Shown: one piece after another, positions 60,346-64,000 of the stretch | Position numbering within the stretch: position 1 is the stretch's first letter | Layout: the number at the start of each line of letters is the position of its first letter | DNA from: Ananas comosus | Taxonomy: Eukaryota; Streptophyta; Magnoliopsida; Poales; Bromeliaceae | Direction: 5' to 3' | NCBI RefSeq assembly: GCF_001540865.1 | Contig: NC_033631.1 | Span: 10,648,094-10,712,093 of the forward strand | DNA: 64,000 nucleotides | The notes under the pieces: generated by a model | The model's input: the letters and a program-made list of their open reading frames with translations, nothing else | What the model was told of the DNA's origin: nothing | Database searches by the model: none | Translations under genes and position numbers: made by a program

Positions 60346-61880
60346 ATTATCATTATCTATATCTATATATATATATATATATATATATATTTACTAACTA
60401 ACGAATGAAGCTTATATTTCAAACGTACTTCTTTAGAAAACTTGGAACCTAGCTAGTTTGATAACATTATGGTCAAAACGTACTTTTCTTTTTTAATAAT
60501 ATTAATTTTATATAATTTTTTTTTGTAAATATATTAAATAGTAAAATATATTTTTAAAAAAATTAAATTTTTTTTATTTATCTTTAAAAAAGTCCAGTAA
60601 TATTCATGTTTGTCTTTTTGGTTTATTATCCTTAAAATACGATTTATTCTTTAACAGAAAATAAGTAAAATAATATTTTTGCCATCACAAATACCTTCCT
60701 CCAAAAATTTCAACGGTTAGAATTAATGGTCATTTCTTTCTTTCTACCATCACAAATAATAAAAGAACGGTAAAAATATCATTTTACCTTATTTACTAAC
60801 CAGAATTAAGTATTTTATATACATATAGTAGTTAACTATATTTCTCTAACGGATTCTAATAGCAGGAATATATTTTAAAAAATTTAGACTTTTGTTTGGA
60901 CATATATGCTATTCGATATGTTTATAGAGAGCTGTACGCAATTAACCTTTTTTTATATTATACAAAATTTAAAATTTTTTATTTTATAAAATAACATTGG
61001 TCACAGTAATTTATTCTTTTTTATTTTTTGGATTGTGTATAGTGTAAAAGATATTTTCAGCCATTATATTGCCAAACTAGCTTGGCCTTATAAAAATATT
61101 TTTTTATAAAATTATGAATAGTATTATAAGAATTTTGTTCGAATTAAAATATGAATTGATATATATTTGCTCCTCACTATAGCTAACTACCGTATATATA
61201 ACTTGTAGCTTATGTTCGAATTTATATCACTTAATTAGGGCTTTATAATTTGAACTTCTTTTTGGTTCAGCTTATATCGTCGTCTATTTTTTTTTATCTT
61301 AGTACTTGTTTTATTTGATAGAGTCTAATTTATCATTTTATTAAATTATGAGGCAGTGATGACACTCAGGTAGAGAGTTAAAACAGATATTTACCAATAT
61401 TTGTTTGACATAAGGTTAGTAATATGGACAAGTTTAATAATTTTTTAAAATTTTGAAGCGTGTTTTTAATGTTGACAATTTTTTTTCAAAAATTCTAAGA
61501 AATTATGGATGGACGAAAGGTTACAAACAAATTAACCCGTTAATCACGGAGTTAGTTTTAATTGTTTACAACCCCATTCAAAATATTTAAAAGTAAAAAT
61601 TCTCTAAAAATGGGATTTGAACTTAGAGTCTCATAACTCGAGGAGTCGAGGGTAATTAATACTATTGGATCATATCGATGTTGTTTAGTGTGAAATAACC
61701 GTTGTACTCTAAAAACTTGAGCTTTTAGAGAGCGGTGTTTAAATATTTTTATATTTAACATCTAGTGTTAGAATAATTGAGAAAAAAAAATACTGCATTA
61801 GAAAAGTGGCTTTCAATAAAATATTTTTCTTGTAGAAGGAGGAAGAAGAAAAAAGAAGAATTCGGAGATCTTTTATTTCG
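60346..61880. other. Intergenic DNA, no gene seen
   Basis: AT-rich. A phrase near 61610-61650 (GGGATTTGAACTTAGAGTC) resembles a degraded tRNA-derived sequence. No gene supported. Confidence 0.4.
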
Positions 61881-61890
61881 GGCCTTTCTT

Positions 61891-62033
61891 CTGATTAATT
61901 CACAGTACAGTAATTAGATGCTCTGCTGAAAATGACTATTGTCGAAAGCGAAAAAGTTTTTTCTGATTAATTCACGGTACAGCGATTAGATTCTCTACTA
62001 AAATGACTGTTGTCGAAAGCAGAAGAAGCGATC
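61891..62033. repeat. 72-bp direct duplication
   Basis: CTGATTAATTCAC(A/G)GTACAG starts at 61891 and 61963, both continuing through ATGACT(A/G)TTGTCGAAAGC. Confidence 0.9.
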
Positions 62034-63551
62034 CAAACATACAATAATTAGTGCAGGTGCTGCTAAATTATCCAACAGCTCCTCAGATACTGATTCGCAG
62101 AGAAGCATTATGCTATCACAGTTGGGGGTTTTGGAGTTGTGTGAAGCTCACTATTACATGTCCACGTATTTGGTTTTGCTCATTACATATTTTCTTCATT
62201 TTGAAGCACCAATAAGATGTTGGATCAGATCATATAGTATCTATATTTTATTACAATTTTATTTTATCATATTTTCAAATCTATAGTGATACTCAAAGGA
62301 ATCTTCCTGATAATCATCATAAGGATATCTCTTGTACATGCAGGGTTTTTTTATATATATAACTTTTTGAAGGGTTCAATTGAATATGTTTAATTAAAAA
62401 GCCACATGATTAAAGTCGCAACAACTTACTAGCCGAAATTAGAATTCTAAACCAACTTATGAAATTGATCAAAAAGATATATAATTTTTCATTATATTTT
62501 TAATAAAATAACTTAAAGGGAATATGCATTTGTCAAGGACTTCTCTTGCAGAGATCAAATGATAAATGCACCATAAATATATAATAATTAACACTCACCA
62601 ATGTTAAAATAAATTAATGGAGCATAAATTAACTAATTACTGTCACATGGATTTCAACATGAATTAATCTCAAGCTTAATGGAAAGTTATGCACCCATGT
62701 AGCCTAAAACCACTACATATATATAATTATATATTATTATATATAACTATCAGTAGGGATCATGTAGGGTGATTTCCAAATCTACTTTAATATCAATGTT
62801 GTCTAATATAATCTTATCCCTTTTTTTTTTTTGATAGTTCGTAAATTAATTAATGCCGCATCATTATATCAAATTTACATAAAACTATTATTTTAAATAC
62901 CTTTTAATATAAAAATATGAAGTTAAGGCTCTTCAACCGGTAATTATAATTATAAATTAATATTAGACGGCGATTAAGCGAAAACATATATTCATGATCA
63001 ACCAAAGTCAAAACTCTTAATTATAGTTTGTGATCTTTGTCCACTGTGTGGTCTGTGTGGCATGCATGTGAAGTGATAATGCGCTGATTATTTTATAACT
63101 AAATAAATTAATCAAACCATTAATTATAAATTATTTTCTCAATTGTTTAGATTGATGAAGCGATTAAAGTATTGATATGCGATCGAGTAGTTTAATTTCC
63201 CCAATGATGCAAAACCTGTGTGAGGCTTGATTTGCATGAGAGCTTGTTCTTATTTGCAGTACTTAGGAAGTGTCAGGTATTAACTTATAATCCTTAATAA
63301 TAATTAATTATGTATCTACTTTTTTATATTTTGTGATAAGCTTAGCTGGTTGTGTCCAAATTATGAACTAATAATTTGTACATTTGTAATTTTTAATTAA
63401 GCCTATATCTATATATTCTCGTAGGGCACTTGCAATCAAAGCAAATCTATATATATATATATATATATATATATNTTTGTAGTTAATTTGATCCCTAGCC
63501 TATAAAAGGCCACTAAAATAATGAGTCCTCTTAATAAGTATATAAAATATA
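62034..63551. other. Intergenic DNA, no gene seen
   Basis: AT-rich sequence with a (TA)n tract ending in a single N (63475). No gene. Confidence 0.4.
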
Positions 63552-63943
63552 GAATTAATTTCAGATAGGTTTCTTCAAATATAGTGAATTACAAATATGT
63601 TTCTATAAAGTTCAATTTTAATATATTGTTCTTACAAAAGTTCTGATATTTTTAAATATGTCCCTGCTATTAGGATCCGTCAGACAAAATTAGTTAACCA
63701 TAAGTAAAATACTTAACTCTAGTTAGTTACTGAGGTGAATTGACCTTTTTACCCCTCTTCAATTAGCAGCAATTCACTATATTTGAATTGCAGTTATAAA
63801 ATAAACAGTATTTTAACGATAACAAATCAGAGCAATATATTTAAAAATATTATGATTTTTGTAGCAACATCATATGAAAGTTGAATTTTATAGGAATATA
63901 TTTATAATTTACTATGTTTGTAAGAATATGTATAAAATTAACC
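63552..63943. mobile_element. MITE with roughly 115-bp inverted ends
   Basis: The left arm carries TAGTGAATTACAAATATGTT and AAAGTTCAATTTTAATATA. The right arm contains the inverted partners AATATATTTATAATTTACTA and CATATGAAAGTTGAATTTTA. The interior is unique AT-rich text. Confidence 0.75.
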
Positions 63944-64000
63944 ATAAAATATATTAGTGACGGAATCTTGGTGCAGAAGCATTACAATATGTAAGGATAT

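Noticed and set aside
1..64000. CRISPR arrays, prokaryotic operons or ribosomal RNA genes
   Set aside because: No regularly spaced repeats with unique spacers and no rRNA-like blocks. The tandem arrays are head-to-tail without spacers.

Overview
The window is nuclear DNA from a flowering plant. The evidence is an AT-rich intergenic background full of small transposons, genes with GT-AG introns, a plant-only endocytosis gene (TWD40-2), a plant VQ-motif protein, a DUF538 protein, and a chromodomain Ty3/gypsy retrotransposon primed by initiator tRNA-Met. A monocot is my guess but is not proven. Three isolated N bases (near 15415, 18250 and 63475) mark unresolved assembly joins.

Layout. From 1 to 21 kb: a DUF538/SVB-like gene (two exons, minus strand, 5032-5914), an intronless VQ-motif gene (minus, 10472-10771), and many MITEs, a SINE, a CACTA derivative and microsatellites. 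From 20.8 to 22.3 kb: an NF-YB transcription factor gene (minus), with an apparent one-base frameshift just before its histone fold and a 6-base microexon. From 22.7 to 29.1 kb: a complete, probably young chromovirus LTR retrotransposon (plus strand, intact 1534-residue gag-pol, 5-bp target duplication). From 29.6 to 41 kb: a TWD40-2 gene (minus), whose 21 coding exons I could splice into one continuous 1322-residue reading frame. From 41 to 64 kb: no protein gene I can support. This last part holds foldback elements of at least three families landed in (TA)n tracts, tandem repeats with periods of about 170-193 bp, tRNA-derived SINEs, a second CACTA derivative and several short GC-rich islands.

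The four host genes do not form a pathway. TWD40-2 acts in clathrin-mediated endocytosis (TPLATE/TSET complex), NF-YB is a CCAAT-box subunit, the VQ protein is a likely WRKY partner, and the DUF538 protein belongs to a family with a trichome-related member. TWD40-2 and NF-YB are on the same strand, and the retrotransposon has landed between the 3' end of the first and the promoter of the second.

No clearly new biochemical system is visible. The most unusual structures are the recurring trio of foldback elements in the same order at 46.8-47.9 kb and 58.4-59.5 kb, the NF-YB frameshift and microexon, and the cluster of roughly nucleosome-length tandem repeats at 50-56 kb.
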